Source: an uncultured Bacilli bacterium (GTDB lineage: Bacteria > Bacillota_I > Bacilli_A > RF39 > UBA660). Taken from it: 64,000 bases of DNA. Below are positions 17,263 to 26,111 of the stretch, piece after piece. Location: the NCBI GenBank assembly GCA_947632085.1, contig CANRNY010000012.1, positions 1 through 64,000 of the forward strand, in the 5' to 3' direction. Position numbers and translations under genes: made by a program. A model generated the notes under the pieces. It made no database searches. It was given only the letters and a program-made list of their open reading frames with translations, and had not been told where the DNA came from. Position 1 is the first letter of the stretch. The number at the start of each line of letters is the position of its first letter.

Positions 17263-17737
17263 TTTTTTCTTCACCTAAAGTGGTTTTAGGTCCATGACCA
17301 GGATAGATTGTAATATCATCTGGATACTTCTCGATTAAATGAAGACTATAAAGCATATCTTTGTTGCTGCCACCTAAATCAGTACGACCGATACTATTTT
17401 TAAAGATAAAATCACCAGTAAACATTATCTTATCTTTTTTAAAATAAAAAGTTCGGGAATCAAAAGTATGACCTGGGGTTTCGATTATTTCAAAATTAAA
17501 CTTTGAACTATTAACTTTATTTATTTCGAGATTATAAGTACTTAAAACTTCTTCTAAAGCACCAATATGATCTTGATGAAAATGAGTTACTAAGCAACCT
17601 ACTACATCATAATCTTTTACTTTATCTTTTATTTTTTTAAATTCATCACCAGGATCAATAACAAGACATTCTTTATCAATAGAAACTATATAACAATTTG
17701 TTTCTAAAGAACCAACGATAATATTTTCTATTTTCAT
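17240..17737 (-). CDS. Metallo-beta-lactamase fold hydrolase (YqgX-like)
   Basis: Small single-domain MBL-fold protein (165 residues) of the glyoxalase II-like/YqgX group. The metal-binding motif is THFHQDHIG, followed by ETPGHTFDS, FTGDFIFKNSIGRTDLGG and YPGHGPKT, the ordered histidine/aspartate ligands of the family. The substrate is not determined by sequence; thioesters or persulfides are typical for relatives. Monocistronic, convergent with gerQ. Confidence 0.88.
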   Translation of the reverse strand: MKIENIIVGSLETNCYIVSIDKECLVIDPGDEFKKIKDKVKDYDVVGCLVTHFHQDHIGALEEVLSTYNLEINKVNSSKFNFEIIETPGHTFDSRTFYFKKDKIMFTGDFIFKNSIGRTDLGGSNKDMLYSLHLIEKYPDDITIYPGHGPKTTLGEEKKSFSIYY

Positions 17738-17792
17738 ATTCTCACCTCTTTACATTTTAGTATAAATAATCATTTTTGTAAATTTAATATTA

Positions 17793-17801
17793 TGCTATAA
17801 T
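17793..17801 (+). promoter_or_regulatory. Extended -10 promoter for lemA-like gene
   Basis: TGCTATAAT 25 bases upstream of the start codon, the same extended -10 as at 9623. Confidence 0.5.
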
Positions 17802-17825
17802 TTAAGTAGAATAGAGGTTTTGTAT

Positions 17826-18371
17826 ATGCCATTATTATATAGTTTTTTATTTATAATTATTATTATTGGAGCTTTAGGTATATTATATGTTTATCAATTT
17901 AATAAATTAATGCATTCTAAAACAAAAATTGATCAAGCTGAATATTTAATAGATGAAGCATTAAGAAATAGATATGATATTTTACTGAGAGCTGATAAAT
18001 TAATTCAAACAGAATTAAAGAGTGATAAAACTTATTTTAAGGGTTTAGATAAAATAAAAAAAGAAGATATAAGTAATTTTGATTTAGATCGAAAATTAAC
18101 GGAATATTTAAATTTATTAGAACAAATTAAAATCGATAATCCTTCTTTAGGAGAGGTAAAAGGATTTAAAGATTTATTAAATGAGAATAAAAAAGAAGGC
18201 GAAAAATTACAAGCCGCTAAATCATATTATAATAAGTATACTAGTGAATTAAATGATTTAATTAGAACATTTCCATCTAATATAGTAGCTAAGATGCATG
18301 GAATTAGTATTAAGGCATTCTTTGATGGAAAGAATTTAGAAGATACAATAATTGATGACTTTAAATTATAA
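17826..18371 (+). CDS. LemA family protein
   Basis: Membrane-anchored LemA-like protein of 181 residues. It has one N-terminal membrane helix (about 4-24) and a helical bundle. The family signature lies at the C-terminal end (YNKYTSELNDLIRTFPSNIVAKM, then KAFFDGKN). The function of LemA proteins is not well defined. The ATG at 17826 is chosen because GAGG is 8 bases upstream; an in-frame TTG is two codons earlier. Single-gene unit ending in a hairpin shared with ung. Confidence 0.88.
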   Translation: MPLLYSFLFIIIIIGALGILYVYQFNKLMHSKTKIDQAEYLIDEALRNRYDILLRADKLIQTELKSDKTYFKGLDKIKKEDISNFDLDRKLTEYLNLLEQIKIDNPSLGEVKGFKDLLNENKKEGEKLQAAKSYYNKYTSELNDLIRTFPSNIVAKMHGISIKAFFDGKNLEDTIIDDFKL

Positions 18372-18392
18372 AAACTCTACGATGTAGAGTTT
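18370..18392. terminator. Bidirectional terminator (lemA and ung)
   Basis: Perfect 10-bp stem AAAACTCTAC/GTAGAGTTTT with a 3-base loop between convergent genes. Confidence 0.85.
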
Positions 18393-19060
18393 TATTTTGT
18401 ATTTAAATTCCAATCAATTTCTTTTAAGTTATGTTCTTTTAAAAAGTTATTAGTTTTAGAAAAAGGTTTGCTACCAAAAAAGCCACTACGTGCGGAAAAT
18501 GGTGATGGATGAGGAGAAGTAATAATTAAATGTTTAGGATTAGTAATGTATTTAGCTTTTTCTTTAGCAAAATTACCCCAAAGGATAAATACTACTGGTT
18601 CTTCTTTTTGATTTAAAACTTTGATAATATAATCAGTTAATAGTTCCCAACCTAAATTACGATGAGAGGCAGGAGAATCTTTAACAACCGTTAAGACAGC
18701 ATTAAGCATTAGAACACCTTCTTTGCCCCATTTAGTTAAATCACCTGAAGAAGCAATAGGTATTTTTAAATCATCATATAATTCTTTATAGATGTTTTGA
18801 AGAGATGGAGGAATTTTGATACCTTCTTGAACAGAGAAAGATAAGCCATGGGCTTCGCCTTCACCATGGTATGGATCTTGACCGACAATAACTACTTTAG
18901 TATTAGAATATGGAGTTAGTTTTAAAGCATTAAATATATAGTTCTTAGGTGGATAAATAGTTTTGGTATTATATTCATTTTCAATAACTTTCATAAACTT
19001 TTTAAAGCCTTCACTATGCCATATAATACTTAATTTTTCATCCCAATCGTTACCTATCAT
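18392..19060 (-). CDS. ung: Uracil-DNA glycosylase
   Basis: Family 1 UNG, removes uracil from DNA in base-excision repair (222 residues). All family blocks are present: the water-activating GQDPYHGEGEAHGLSFSV, LMLNAVLTV, ILWGNFA, and the leucine-loop HPSPFSARSGFFG. The start at 19060 has AAGGTG upstream; a GTG three codons earlier lies within that site. Confidence 0.97.
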   Translation of the reverse strand: MIGNDWDEKLSIIWHSEGFKKFMKVIENEYNTKTIYPPKNYIFNALKLTPYSNTKVVIVGQDPYHGEGEAHGLSFSVQEGIKIPPSLQNIYKELYDDLKIPIASSGDLTKWGKEGVLMLNAVLTVVKDSPASHRNLGWELLTDYIIKVLNQKEEPVVFILWGNFAKEKAKYITNPKHLIITSPHPSPFSARSGFFGSKPFSKTNNFLKEHNLKEIDWNLNTK

Positions 19061-19136
19061 AGAATTCACCTTCTGTTTATAAATTTATCATATTTTAATT
19101 CACTTGTTAATAAAATTGTGTTTAAGATAAAGAAAA

Positions 19137-19172
19137 AACAATGAAAAGATTATTTATGGTACTTTTCATTGT
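19137..19172 (-). terminator. Terminator of the rplI-dnaB-M23-walJ-rlmH operon
   Basis: 12-bp stem AACAATGAAAAG/CTTTTCATTGTT with a T-run on the minus strand, spanning the rlmH stop codon. Confidence 0.8.
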
Positions 19173-19587
19173 TTAATATTTTAAATGAACGATATATTTG
19201 TTCTAATAATATGCCACGAAATAAGCCGTGAGGAAAGGTCATTTTAGAAAATGATAAACGATAATTAGCGCGGGCTTTGATATCTTCGTGAAGACCTTCA
19301 CTACTACCGATAATAAATGTTATAGTACTATGAGAGATGAATGTTTCATCGATTTTTTTAGCTAAAGACACAGAATTTAGTTGTTCACCATTAATATCTA
19401 AAGCTATTATATAATCATCTTTACCAAGATGTTTTTCAATATTCTGTTTTTCGCTTAATAGGTTATTTTCATCTTTTAGTTCAATTATTTCTAATTTATG
19501 ATATTTATTAATACGATCTTTGTAATCATTAATTAGTTCGTTTAAATAATCTTCTTTAATTTTACCTAAACAAATTATTTTTATCAT
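19150..19587 (-). CDS. rlmH: 23S rRNA pseudouridine-1915 N3-methyltransferase RlmH
   Basis: SPOUT-class methyltransferase (145 residues, slightly shorter than the usual ~159). Visible motifs are IICLGKIKEDYL at the start, ITFIIGSSEGLHEDI as part of the SAM knot, and the C-terminal SKMTFPHGLFRGILLEQIYRSFKI. The ATG overlaps the walJ stop as ATGA, so the start at 19587 is clear. Last gene of the operon beginning at rplI, in the same neighbourhood it occupies near yycJ in Bacillus. Confidence 0.95.
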   Translation of the reverse strand: MIKIICLGKIKEDYLNELINDYKDRINKYHKLEIIELKDENNLLSEKQNIEKHLGKDDYIIALDINGEQLNSVSLAKKIDETFISHSTITFIIGSSEGLHEDIKARANYRLSFSKMTFPHGLFRGILLEQIYRSFKILNNEKYHK

Positions 19588-20348
19588 AGTTCTATCAACT
19601 CGCTTCGTTCTTTTTGTTTGGCACATGATATATTAGTAAAATTTACTTCATATTCTTTAAATATTTCTTTGATGGTTGATAAAGCTTTATCTTCGGTATT
19701 ATTTTTTTGTGATAAGTGAGATAGTAATATTTGCTTTGTATTAGGTCCAATTATTTTGGCCAGGTAGATAGCACTATCGCGGTTTGATAAGTGGCCGTAA
19801 GGACCTGATATACGGTCTTTTAACCATTTAGGGTATGGACCATTCATTAGCATTTCAATATCGTGATTACTTTCGAATAGATAAAAATCTAAATTACTTA
19901 TCTTTTTAAAATATTTTTGATTAACAAAACCAGTATCAGTCATATAGACCATAGTTTTACCATTACTTTTTAATATAAAACTACGTGAATCAGATGTATC
20001 ATGAGATGTTTTAATGATATCAACCGTTAAATCATCTAAGTAAACTGAATCATTATATAAAAGAATATTTTCATAGTATTTAAGGAATTCTAGTTCAGAA
20101 AACATTTGAGGACTTAAACAGATTGTTGGTTTGTATTTTTTTATAATGTTTTTTAAAGCTTTAATATGGTCATCATGAACATGGGTAATGAATATATAAT
20201 CGATTTCTTCTAAAGTAACAGAAAGCTCAGAAAGCTTTTCTTTTATGTATTTTACAGTCATTCCTACATCAAGTAAAACTTTATGATTTGCTGTTTCTAC
20301 ATAAGTTACATTGCCTTCTGAGCCACTTGCTAAATTACAAATTTTCAT
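19584..20348 (-). CDS. walJ: WalJ/YycJ MBL-fold phosphodiesterase-like protein
   Basis: MBL-fold protein of 254 residues: N-terminal CNLASGSEGNVTYVE, metal motif THVHDDHIKAL, later FESNHDIEML and LLSHLSQKNN. It matches WalJ/YycJ, which sits in the walRK operon of Bacillus and is linked to coordination of division with replication. No walR or walK is adjacent here. The start at 20348 overlaps the stop of the upstream M23 gene as TAATG. Confidence 0.9.
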   Translation of the reverse strand: MKICNLASGSEGNVTYVETANHKVLLDVGMTVKYIKEKLSELSVTLEEIDYIFITHVHDDHIKALKNIIKKYKPTICLSPQMFSELEFLKYYENILLYNDSVYLDDLTVDIIKTSHDTSDSRSFILKSNGKTMVYMTDTGFVNQKYFKKISNLDFYLFESNHDIEMLMNGPYPKWLKDRISGPYGHLSNRDSAIYLAKIIGPNTKQILLSHLSQKNNTEDKALSTIKEIFKEYEVNFTNISCAKQKERSELIEL

Positions 20349-21904
20349 TATTGCCATAGCCTCATTGGATTGATAGCTTTTCCACCATAATATGGACGAC
20401 CATTAAATAAACCAAAGTGAACATGAACTCCTGTAGCTGTTCCGGTTTTACCCATTTTACCAATTTGTTGTCCTCTTTTTACTCTTTGTCCTACTTTAAC
20501 AATCATATCACATTCAGAAGAACTATATCTCTTATATGATCTTTCACGACTCTTAGAATAAATTGTTGCCATATGACCATATAAAGTATAGTAACCATTA
20601 TCATGTTGAATAATTACGTTACAGCCGGAAGCATTACCAGCAATACCACCATAACCAGCTTGAATTACAACACCATCTAAAGCCGCATATATTGGTGATT
20701 TATAACCAGTACCGGAAATATCAATTCCTTCATGGAATGAACCCCAACGCCATTGGAAACGTGATGTAATAACATATGGATGATTAGTTGGCCAGTACCA
20801 CTCACCACCTAGATCAAGTGGTTTACCAGTAATTGGCGAAGATGATTGACGTTTTTTAGTTCCTTTAACTATAACTCTATTTTTAACATTTCTGATAACT
20901 TGTTCAGTTTTAACGTCAGTACGTTGTTGGTTTTCTTCACCATTTATAAATTGAGCACGTGAAGATATACGACTTATACCATTAACACCTTCTTGAATAG
21001 TCTTAGAGTAATCAGTATATTTAGTATTGTCTTCTTTATATTCGGTTTGAAATTGTTGTTCAATATCTTCAACAATGTATTCCTCGTATATAAAAGTAAG
21101 AACAGGATTGATTAAGGAAACATTTAGTTTTTGACCAATAGCAAGTAAGGTATCAACGCTTTTAATATTTTGATTAGCTAGTAATAATTCACTAGTATTT
21201 AATTTATTGTTTTCAGCTATTTTTTCAATTGTGTCACCTTGAACTACCGTATATTCTTTTATATCGTTATTTTCTCCGAATAAAAGATATTTAGTTAATT
21301 CAGCAACATCAGTATATATTTTTTCATCAACACTAATATATGATTCTTTGATTGATACTTCTTCTTCAAAAAGCATTCTTTCAATAATATACCCTGTATC
21401 AGATATTTCTGATTGAGTTCCTTCAATATATTGTTCATAACGATCTTCAGTAACAAAAGTTTTAGCTAGATTTTTAATAGCTTCTTCAAAGACAGCTCTA
21501 TCAAGAACATAGATATATTTAGTAGGTTCTTCTTCATCATCACTTTTTATCGTAATAGTATAGCCTTTGATGGTAAAAGTTTTTCTGTCTTTAATATAGT
21601 CATAAACATCTCTAGCTGTAGATAAATTTTCATCATAAGTACTCTTTCTAATTATTTGGAATCCTTTTGGCGGATATACTTGATTAACTTTATATTCATC
21701 TTTTATTTCAGCTTGTTCTTCGTTTATTAAATTATATAATTCGTCTTTGGAATTAATAATTCCTATTTTTTCACCATCTAAATATACTTGATATAAATTA
21801 TTAGGTGTTTCGGGAGTTTCTTCATAGTAGTAATTAATTCCTAAGAGAAGACCTAATAATATCGTAAATATAGTGGATAAAATAATACTTTTTATTTTAT
21901 GCAT
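20348..21904 (-). CDS. LysM/G5-like M23 peptidoglycan endopeptidase
   Basis: Membrane-anchored wall enzyme of 518 residues. It has an N-terminal helix (about 5-22), an unrecognised region (about 35-215), and a LysM repeat (about 217-264, TVVQGDTIEKIAENN). A G5-like beta segment (about 268-350) and a C-terminal M23 domain follow. Its zinc motifs are FHEGIDISG (near residue 388) and VHVHFGLF (near 496). The start overlaps the dnaB end; the ATG at 21904 is preferred because AAGGA lies 8 bases upstream. It is embedded in the replication/ribosome operon between dnaB and walJ. Confidence 0.88.
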   Translation of the reverse strand: MHKIKSIILSTIFTILLGLLLGINYYYEETPETPNNLYQVYLDGEKIGIINSKDELYNLINEEQAEIKDEYKVNQVYPPKGFQIIRKSTYDENLSTARDVYDYIKDRKTFTIKGYTITIKSDDEEEPTKYIYVLDRAVFEEAIKNLAKTFVTEDRYEQYIEGTQSEISDTGYIIERMLFEEEVSIKESYISVDEKIYTDVAELTKYLLFGENNDIKEYTVVQGDTIEKIAENNKLNTSELLLANQNIKSVDTLLAIGQKLNVSLINPVLTFIYEEYIVEDIEQQFQTEYKEDNTKYTDYSKTIQEGVNGISRISSRAQFINGEENQQRTDVKTEQVIRNVKNRVIVKGTKKRQSSSPITGKPLDLGGEWYWPTNHPYVITSRFQWRWGSFHEGIDISGTGYKSPIYAALDGVVIQAGYGGIAGNASGCNVIIQHDNGYYTLYGHMATIYSKSRERSYKRYSSSECDMIVKVGQRVKRGQQIGKMGKTGTATGVHVHFGLFNGRPYYGGKAINPMRLWQ

Positions 21905-23255
21905 TCTCATCTTCCTTTTCAGTTGCTAAATAGTTTCTAAAATTACTCATATTAAGTTCAAATAGTAATTGAAATTTACCAGTTGAACCTTTACGATGTT
22001 TAGCAATAATAATATCAGCTGGGACATTATTTTCTTTATTTAATTCAGTTTTAGCTTTATAGTAATCATTACGATTAATAAATAAAACCATATCAGCATC
22101 TTGTTCGATTGAACCTGATTCACGTAAGTCAGCTAACATAGGTTGATTATTTTCACGTTTTTCAGCTGTACGATTTAATTGGGCCAAGGCAATAACTGGA
22201 ACTTTTAATTCCATGGCCATGGTTTTAAAGGCACGTGATATTTCTGATACTTCACGCTCACGTGAATCTGGTCTTTTTCCCCCACTAGTAACTAACTGTA
22301 AGTAATCGATTATTATTAAACCTAAACCCTCTTCTTTATTAGCTAAATTACGGCATTTAGCTTTTATTTCGGCTGCCGTTATGCTGGCGTCATCAACAAT
22401 TTGAATATTTGTTTCGGCTAGTTGGCTATTAGCTTCATTGATTCTTTTCCAATCGTCATGGTTTAATTGACCGGTTTGAATTTTTTTAGAGTCGACTTGA
22501 CCAACTGCTGAACGCATTCTATTAACTAGTTGTTCTGCTGGCATTTCTAAGTTGAAAATAGCAATAGCTTTCTTCATATTTTTTGCAGCATTAACGGCAA
22601 TATTTAAAGCAAATGCTGTTTTACCCATACCAGGACGAGCAGCGATAATAATTAGTTCACCTTCGTGTAAGCCGGCAGTTGCTTTATCTAAATCATAAAA
22701 ACCAGTTGGAACGCCTGTTATTTCTGATTTGTTTTTAGATAAATATTCTAGTTGTTCTTGTGCACGAGCTATAGCATCTTTAATATGAATAAAGTCACTT
22801 GTCTGTCTTTCTTTAACAACATTTAAAATCTTTTTTTCAGCTTCATCTAAAGTACGTGTTACATCTTCGTCTTCTTCATAAGCATCAGTAACAATATCGG
22901 TTGCAGTTTCAATTAAATTTCTAATTATAGCTTTATCTTTAACTATTTTAATGTAGTAATCTAAATTAGCAGCAGTTGCGACAGAATCGATTACTTCACT
23001 AATATAATCTATGCCTCCAATAGATGATAAGTTTTTCTTCTTGTCTAGTTCTTCTTTAACTGTTGTTATATCAACAGGTATTTTATTTTCATAGCAGCTT
23101 TTGATAGCTGCAAATAATTTTTTATTAGCATCACTATAGAACATATCTTCATATAGTTCATCACATATTTTAGTAAGAGCATTTTTATTTAAAAATGCGA
23201 CTCCTAAAACACTCATTTCTGCTTCTAAATTTTGAGGCATTTTTCTTGTTGGCAT
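21897..23255 (-). CDS. dnaB: Replicative DNA helicase
   Basis: Hexameric replicative helicase (452 residues; called DnaC in Bacillus). It has an N-terminal primase-interacting domain (1-150), a linker, and a RecA-type ATPase with Walker A ARPGMGKTAFAL and Walker B LIIIDYLQL. The arginine-finger segment KHRKGSTGKF follows. It is 11 bases downstream of rplI, the conserved rplI-dnaC order of Bacilli. Its 3' end overlaps the M23 gene. Confidence 0.97.
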   Translation of the reverse strand: MPTRKMPQNLEAEMSVLGVAFLNKNALTKICDELYEDMFYSDANKKLFAAIKSCYENKIPVDITTVKEELDKKKNLSSIGGIDYISEVIDSVATAANLDYYIKIVKDKAIIRNLIETATDIVTDAYEEDEDVTRTLDEAEKKILNVVKERQTSDFIHIKDAIARAQEQLEYLSKNKSEITGVPTGFYDLDKATAGLHEGELIIIAARPGMGKTAFALNIAVNAAKNMKKAIAIFNLEMPAEQLVNRMRSAVGQVDSKKIQTGQLNHDDWKRINEANSQLAETNIQIVDDASITAAEIKAKCRNLANKEEGLGLIIIDYLQLVTSGGKRPDSREREVSEISRAFKTMAMELKVPVIALAQLNRTAEKRENNQPMLADLRESGSIEQDADMVLFINRNDYYKAKTELNKENNVPADIIIAKHRKGSTGKFQLLFELNMSNFRNYLATEKEDENA

Positions 23256-23265
23256 TCTTAATCAC

Positions 23266-23706
23266 CTACTTTTTTAGTGTTACTTTAATTTCTCCTTCAA
23301 CTTTTTTATGTAAGTTGGCTTTAACAATATGAGTACCTAAAGAATCAATTGGAGCTGTAATATTAATTTTCTTTTTATCAATATCTATTCCTTTTTTCTT
23401 TAATTCTTCACATATTTGTTTTGATGATACAGTACCAAATACTTTATCTTGTTCACCAGTTTTAACTTTTATTATAACTTCAATATTTTTTAATTTTTCA
23501 GCAATATTTTTACATTCTTCAATATAAGCTTCTTCTAAAGCTTTTCTCTTATCTAATTCTTTAGCTAAGATTTTTTTACTAGTTGATGTAGCGGCGACGG
23601 CAAGACCATTTTTAATTAAGAAATTACGAGCATAACCATCACTAACATCAATTATTTGATCTTTTTTCCCCTGTTTTTTAACATCTTGAAGTAAAATAAC
23701 TTTCAT
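23266..23706 (-). CDS. rplI: Ribosomal protein bL9
   Basis: Large-subunit protein L9, 146 residues. The N-terminal RNA-binding domain has the signature [34 protein letters not shown], followed by the long connecting helix and the C-terminal domain. A strong AAAGGAG precedes the start. First gene of the rplI-dnaB-M23-walJ-rlmH operon. In Bacillus, gdpP (yybT) normally lies just upstream of rplI; here the T7SS island takes that place. Confidence 0.97.
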   Translation of the reverse strand: MKVILLQDVKKQGKKDQIIDVSDGYARNFLIKNGLAVAATSTSKKILAKELDKRKALEEAYIEECKNIAEKLKNIEVIIKVKTGEQDKVFGTVSSKQICEELKKKGIDIDKKKINITAPIDSLGTHIVKANLHKKVEGEIKVTLKK

Positions 23707-23809
23707 TTTATCACTCCTTTATAAATGTCTGTAATTAATTATATCAAATATTGGCAAATTAATAAATACTATGGTTTGTTTGATAACGACCATTATTATA
23801 ACATAAAAA

Positions 23810-23833
23810 AAACAAATAGTTTCCTATTTGTTT
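23810..23833 (-). terminator. Terminator of the left WXG100 cluster
   Basis: 10-bp stem AAACAAATAG/CTATTTGTTT with a T-run on the minus strand, spanning the stop codon of the last WXG100-type gene. Confidence 0.8.
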
Positions 23834-24135
23834 AGCATAGCATCTGTAATTTGTGAACCAACTTTAGTATCAGTTTCTTCGTTTCGATTAGTAACTGTAT
23901 AAATATGGTTTTTCATTGTAACAACATTATTATAAAATACTTCATAATTTCTTCTCAATTCTTGATAACGGGCGTTGGCTTCTTCTGAACCACTACTTCT
24001 CCATCCTTCACCATATAAATTATTCATTGTAGTATCTATACCATCAAAAATTTCTTGGATATTATCAGCTATACTTTTTATTGTATCAGCATATGATCTT
24101 GCTGATGCATAATCAGATTGTTCAAATTCATTCAT
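23824..24135 (-). CDS. WXG100-like T7SS small protein
   Basis: 103-residue all-helical protein with a central turn containing Trp (YGEGWRSSGS, near residue 46) flanked by two amphipathic helices, the WXG100 layout, though the motif reads W-R-S. Such proteins are type VII secretion substrates that travel as helical hairpin dimers. It is 15 bases downstream of another WXG100 gene, so the pair may form a heterodimer. Last gene of the cluster, with a terminator on its stop codon. Confidence 0.78.
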   Translation of the reverse strand: MNEFEQSDYASARSYADTIKSIADNIQEIFDGIDTTMNNLYGEGWRSSGSEEANARYQELRRNYEVFYNNVVTMKNHIYTVTNRNEETDTKVGSQITDAMLNK

Positions 24136-24150
24136 ATTATTAATTCCTTT

Positions 24151-24456
24151 CTATTGTTCAAATAAGTTTCTACCTTCTTGAGCATTTTGTTCTTCAGTAT
24201 CATTTAAAGTATTTGCACCTGAAGATATTTTTTCACCTAGAAGATTTATTAAAGCTTCAAATTCATTTAAGTTTGCTACTTGTGAATCTACTGAAGCACC
24301 AAAATTTGTTGCTGATAAACCTTTCCAAATATCAAGTAATCCTTCTTTATTTCTTTGTAATTGTTCAATTTGATCATGAAGTTGATTAGCATATTCAACT
24401 GTTTTTCTTCCTTGTTCGTCCATTACTTCTGGAGATACATAAATTCCACTTGCCAT
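24151..24456 (-). CDS. WXG100 family T7SS protein (EsxA-like)
   Basis: 101-residue WXG100 protein with the W-x-G turn at DIWKGLSA (near residue 44) between two helices. The ATG at 24456 is used because GAGAGG lies 9 bases upstream; the ATG three codons earlier directly abuts that site. It has its own promoter (24479-24507), which separates it and the following WXG-like gene from the upstream genes of the cluster. Predicted T7SS substrate or co-substrate of the EssC machine encoded about 22 kb away. Confidence 0.83.
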   Translation of the reverse strand: MASGIYVSPEVMDEQGRKTVEYANQLHDQIEQLQRNKEGLLDIWKGLSATNFGASVDSQVANLNEFEALINLLGEKISSGANTLNDTEEQNAQEGRNLFEQ

Positions 24457-24478
24457 TTTGCACATCCTCTCTACTTTA

Positions 24479-24507
24479 CTTATAGCATATTTTAATTTGT
24501 TTATAAA
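24479..24507 (-). promoter_or_regulatory. Promoter of the WXG100 gene pair
   Basis: Minus-strand -35 TTTATA, 17-base spacer, -10 TATAAG with an upstream TG (extended), 22 bases before the WXG100 start codon. Confidence 0.5.
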
Positions 24508-24536
24508 CTTTTTTTACTTTTTATTGACATTTTTAT

Positions 24537-25505
24537 TTATAATTCTTCAGTTTCTTCTGCTTCAGTAACTTCTTCAGTTTCTGGAGTTTCTTCAGTTGTT
24601 TCATCGTTAGTTTTTTCGGTTGGTTCTTCGCTTTTTTTATCAGTTGTTTCTTCTGCTGGCTCTTTTTTATCGTCTGTTTTATCATCCTTAGAAGATTCGT
24701 CACCAGTTTCTTCTTTATCTTCTGTTTTTTCTTCGTCTTCTTCTGATAACGCTTCTATTTCAACATTTTCATCTTCAACATCAATATTAACTTTATCAAA
24801 CATTTTCTTAATAGCATCAATATCTGTTAATTCTGTAGTAGATGCTAAGACAATACCATTTTTTACGATACTTAATTTAGTTTCAACATCTTTTTCTTCT
24901 TTTTCATTAACAATTAAGTTAATATCATATACTTTTGATAGTTCTTTAGCCAACTCGATCTTTTCCTTGTAGTTATCGTCTGACTTACTAATGGTAATAA
25001 CTAAAACTTTTTCATTTGTTTTATTTAATTTTTCAATTGTTTCGTCAGTAAACTCACCATCTTCTAGCAGTTTTTTAAGAACAGCTAATGAAATAGTTCC
25101 AACTTTAAAGATAGTACCACTTGGACTAGTAACGGATTCTTCTTTGAATGTCGTTCCACTACCGCCACCATATGATCCACCATAGTAGCCACCAGAAAAG
25201 CCACCGCCAGAATAGCCGCCGCCACCAGCGCCGGTTGTTGTACCACCGCCACTTACAGATTCTTGTAGTTCAGTATGAGTTGTTACTACTTTCTTTAAAT
25301 ATTGGTTAGTTAAACGAAATTTGATATAAGCACTTTGAACATTAGTTGAAATAGCATCTTTAGCACTTTCAAAATTAAAATTATCTTCATTACTAACATC
25401 ATATTTACTAACACTACGCATTACATCTCGAGCATTATTAGAAATATCTTTGACTGAATCAGCTATAGAATCTACAGCTCCTGTATCTAAGAGAAATTTG
25501 GTCAT
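24537..25505 (-). CDS. Helical/Gly-rich/acidic-tail T7SS-cluster protein
   Basis: 322 residues with four visible parts. Residues 1-90 are helical and resemble the small WXG-type proteins around it. Residues about 93-122 are a Gly/Tyr/Ser-rich linker. Residues about 128-240 alternate strands and helices (KVLVITISKSDD, KELSKVYDINLIV, LSIVKNGIVLAST), faintly like a thioredoxin fold but without a CxxC. The last ~80 residues are low-complexity Glu/Thr/Asp/Lys. No signal peptide or membrane helix is present. Its position in the cluster suggests a secreted T7SS substrate or a scaffold. No family is recognised. Confidence 0.7.
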   Translation of the reverse strand: MTKFLLDTGAVDSIADSVKDISNNARDVMRSVSKYDVSNEDNFNFESAKDAISTNVQSAYIKFRLTNQYLKKVVTTHTELQESVSGGGTTTGAGGGGYSGGGFSGGYYGGSYGGGSGTTFKEESVTSPSGTIFKVGTISLAVLKKLLEDGEFTDETIEKLNKTNEKVLVITISKSDDNYKEKIELAKELSKVYDINLIVNEKEEKDVETKLSIVKNGIVLASTTELTDIDAIKKMFDKVNIDVEDENVEIEALSEEDEEKTEDKEETGDESSKDDKTDDKKEPAEETTDKKSEEPTEKTNDETTEETPETEEVTEAEETEEL

Positions 25506-25521
25506 ATTTTACCACCTTTCA

Positions 25522-26094
25522 TTATTCATAATGAATATTGTTCATTATAACATTTAATGATTTTTCGAGAATACTAATAACTTCGTCATTATCTAAATCT
25601 TTAATATTATCTAATAATTTAAATCTTTCATTAACTGGAAATGGCCCAGTAGCTAGAGATAATTGACAAAATTCATTAGTTTTATCATTCATAAAATAAG
25701 CTGTTAGTTGTCTAATAAAGTTAAGATTTTCTTTAGTACCTACTAGAATATCTTGAAGATATAATTTAAATTGAAAATCAGATGTTTGATTAGTTTTATA
25801 ATATATTAAGAAATTTTTATTTTCATATAATTCATTATCGATTACATTATCTTTAATTGATTCATTAACTTTTTTGATATGCTCATCATAAGTTTCATCT
25901 TCTTTAAGTACTCCATCAACAATAAATTGTTCTAAAGTATTTTTATATTTAGCTACAAAATAATTATTATTAGCATCTTGCTTTTGATCTATTATTTCAA
26001 AATTATCTAAGATAGGAATTATTAAAGCATTATTATTTATTATTTGATTAGCTTTATCAGCGATATCTAAAATTATATTCATTTTATCGTTCAT
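25522..26094 (-). CDS. Hypothetical protein of the WXG cluster
   Basis: 190-residue soluble protein, Asn/Asp/Ile-rich, mixed alpha/beta by eye, with no signal peptide, WXG turn or known motif. It has a good ribosome-binding site (AAAGGAG) and is 17 bases downstream of the WXG-C39 peptidase gene. The location just after a predicted secreted peptidase is where an immunity protein or dedicated chaperone would be found. That is inference from position only. Confidence 0.65.
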   Translation of the reverse strand: MNDKMNIILDIADKANQIINNNALIIPILDNFEIIDQKQDANNNYFVAKYKNTLEQFIVDGVLKEDETYDEHIKKVNESIKDNVIDNELYENKNFLIYYKTNQTSDFQFKLYLQDILVGTKENLNFIRQLTAYFMNDKTNEFCQLSLATGPFPVNERFKLLDNIKDLDNDEVISILEKSLNVIMNNIHYE

Positions 26095-26111
26095 ATTAAT
26101 TCTCCTTTATA

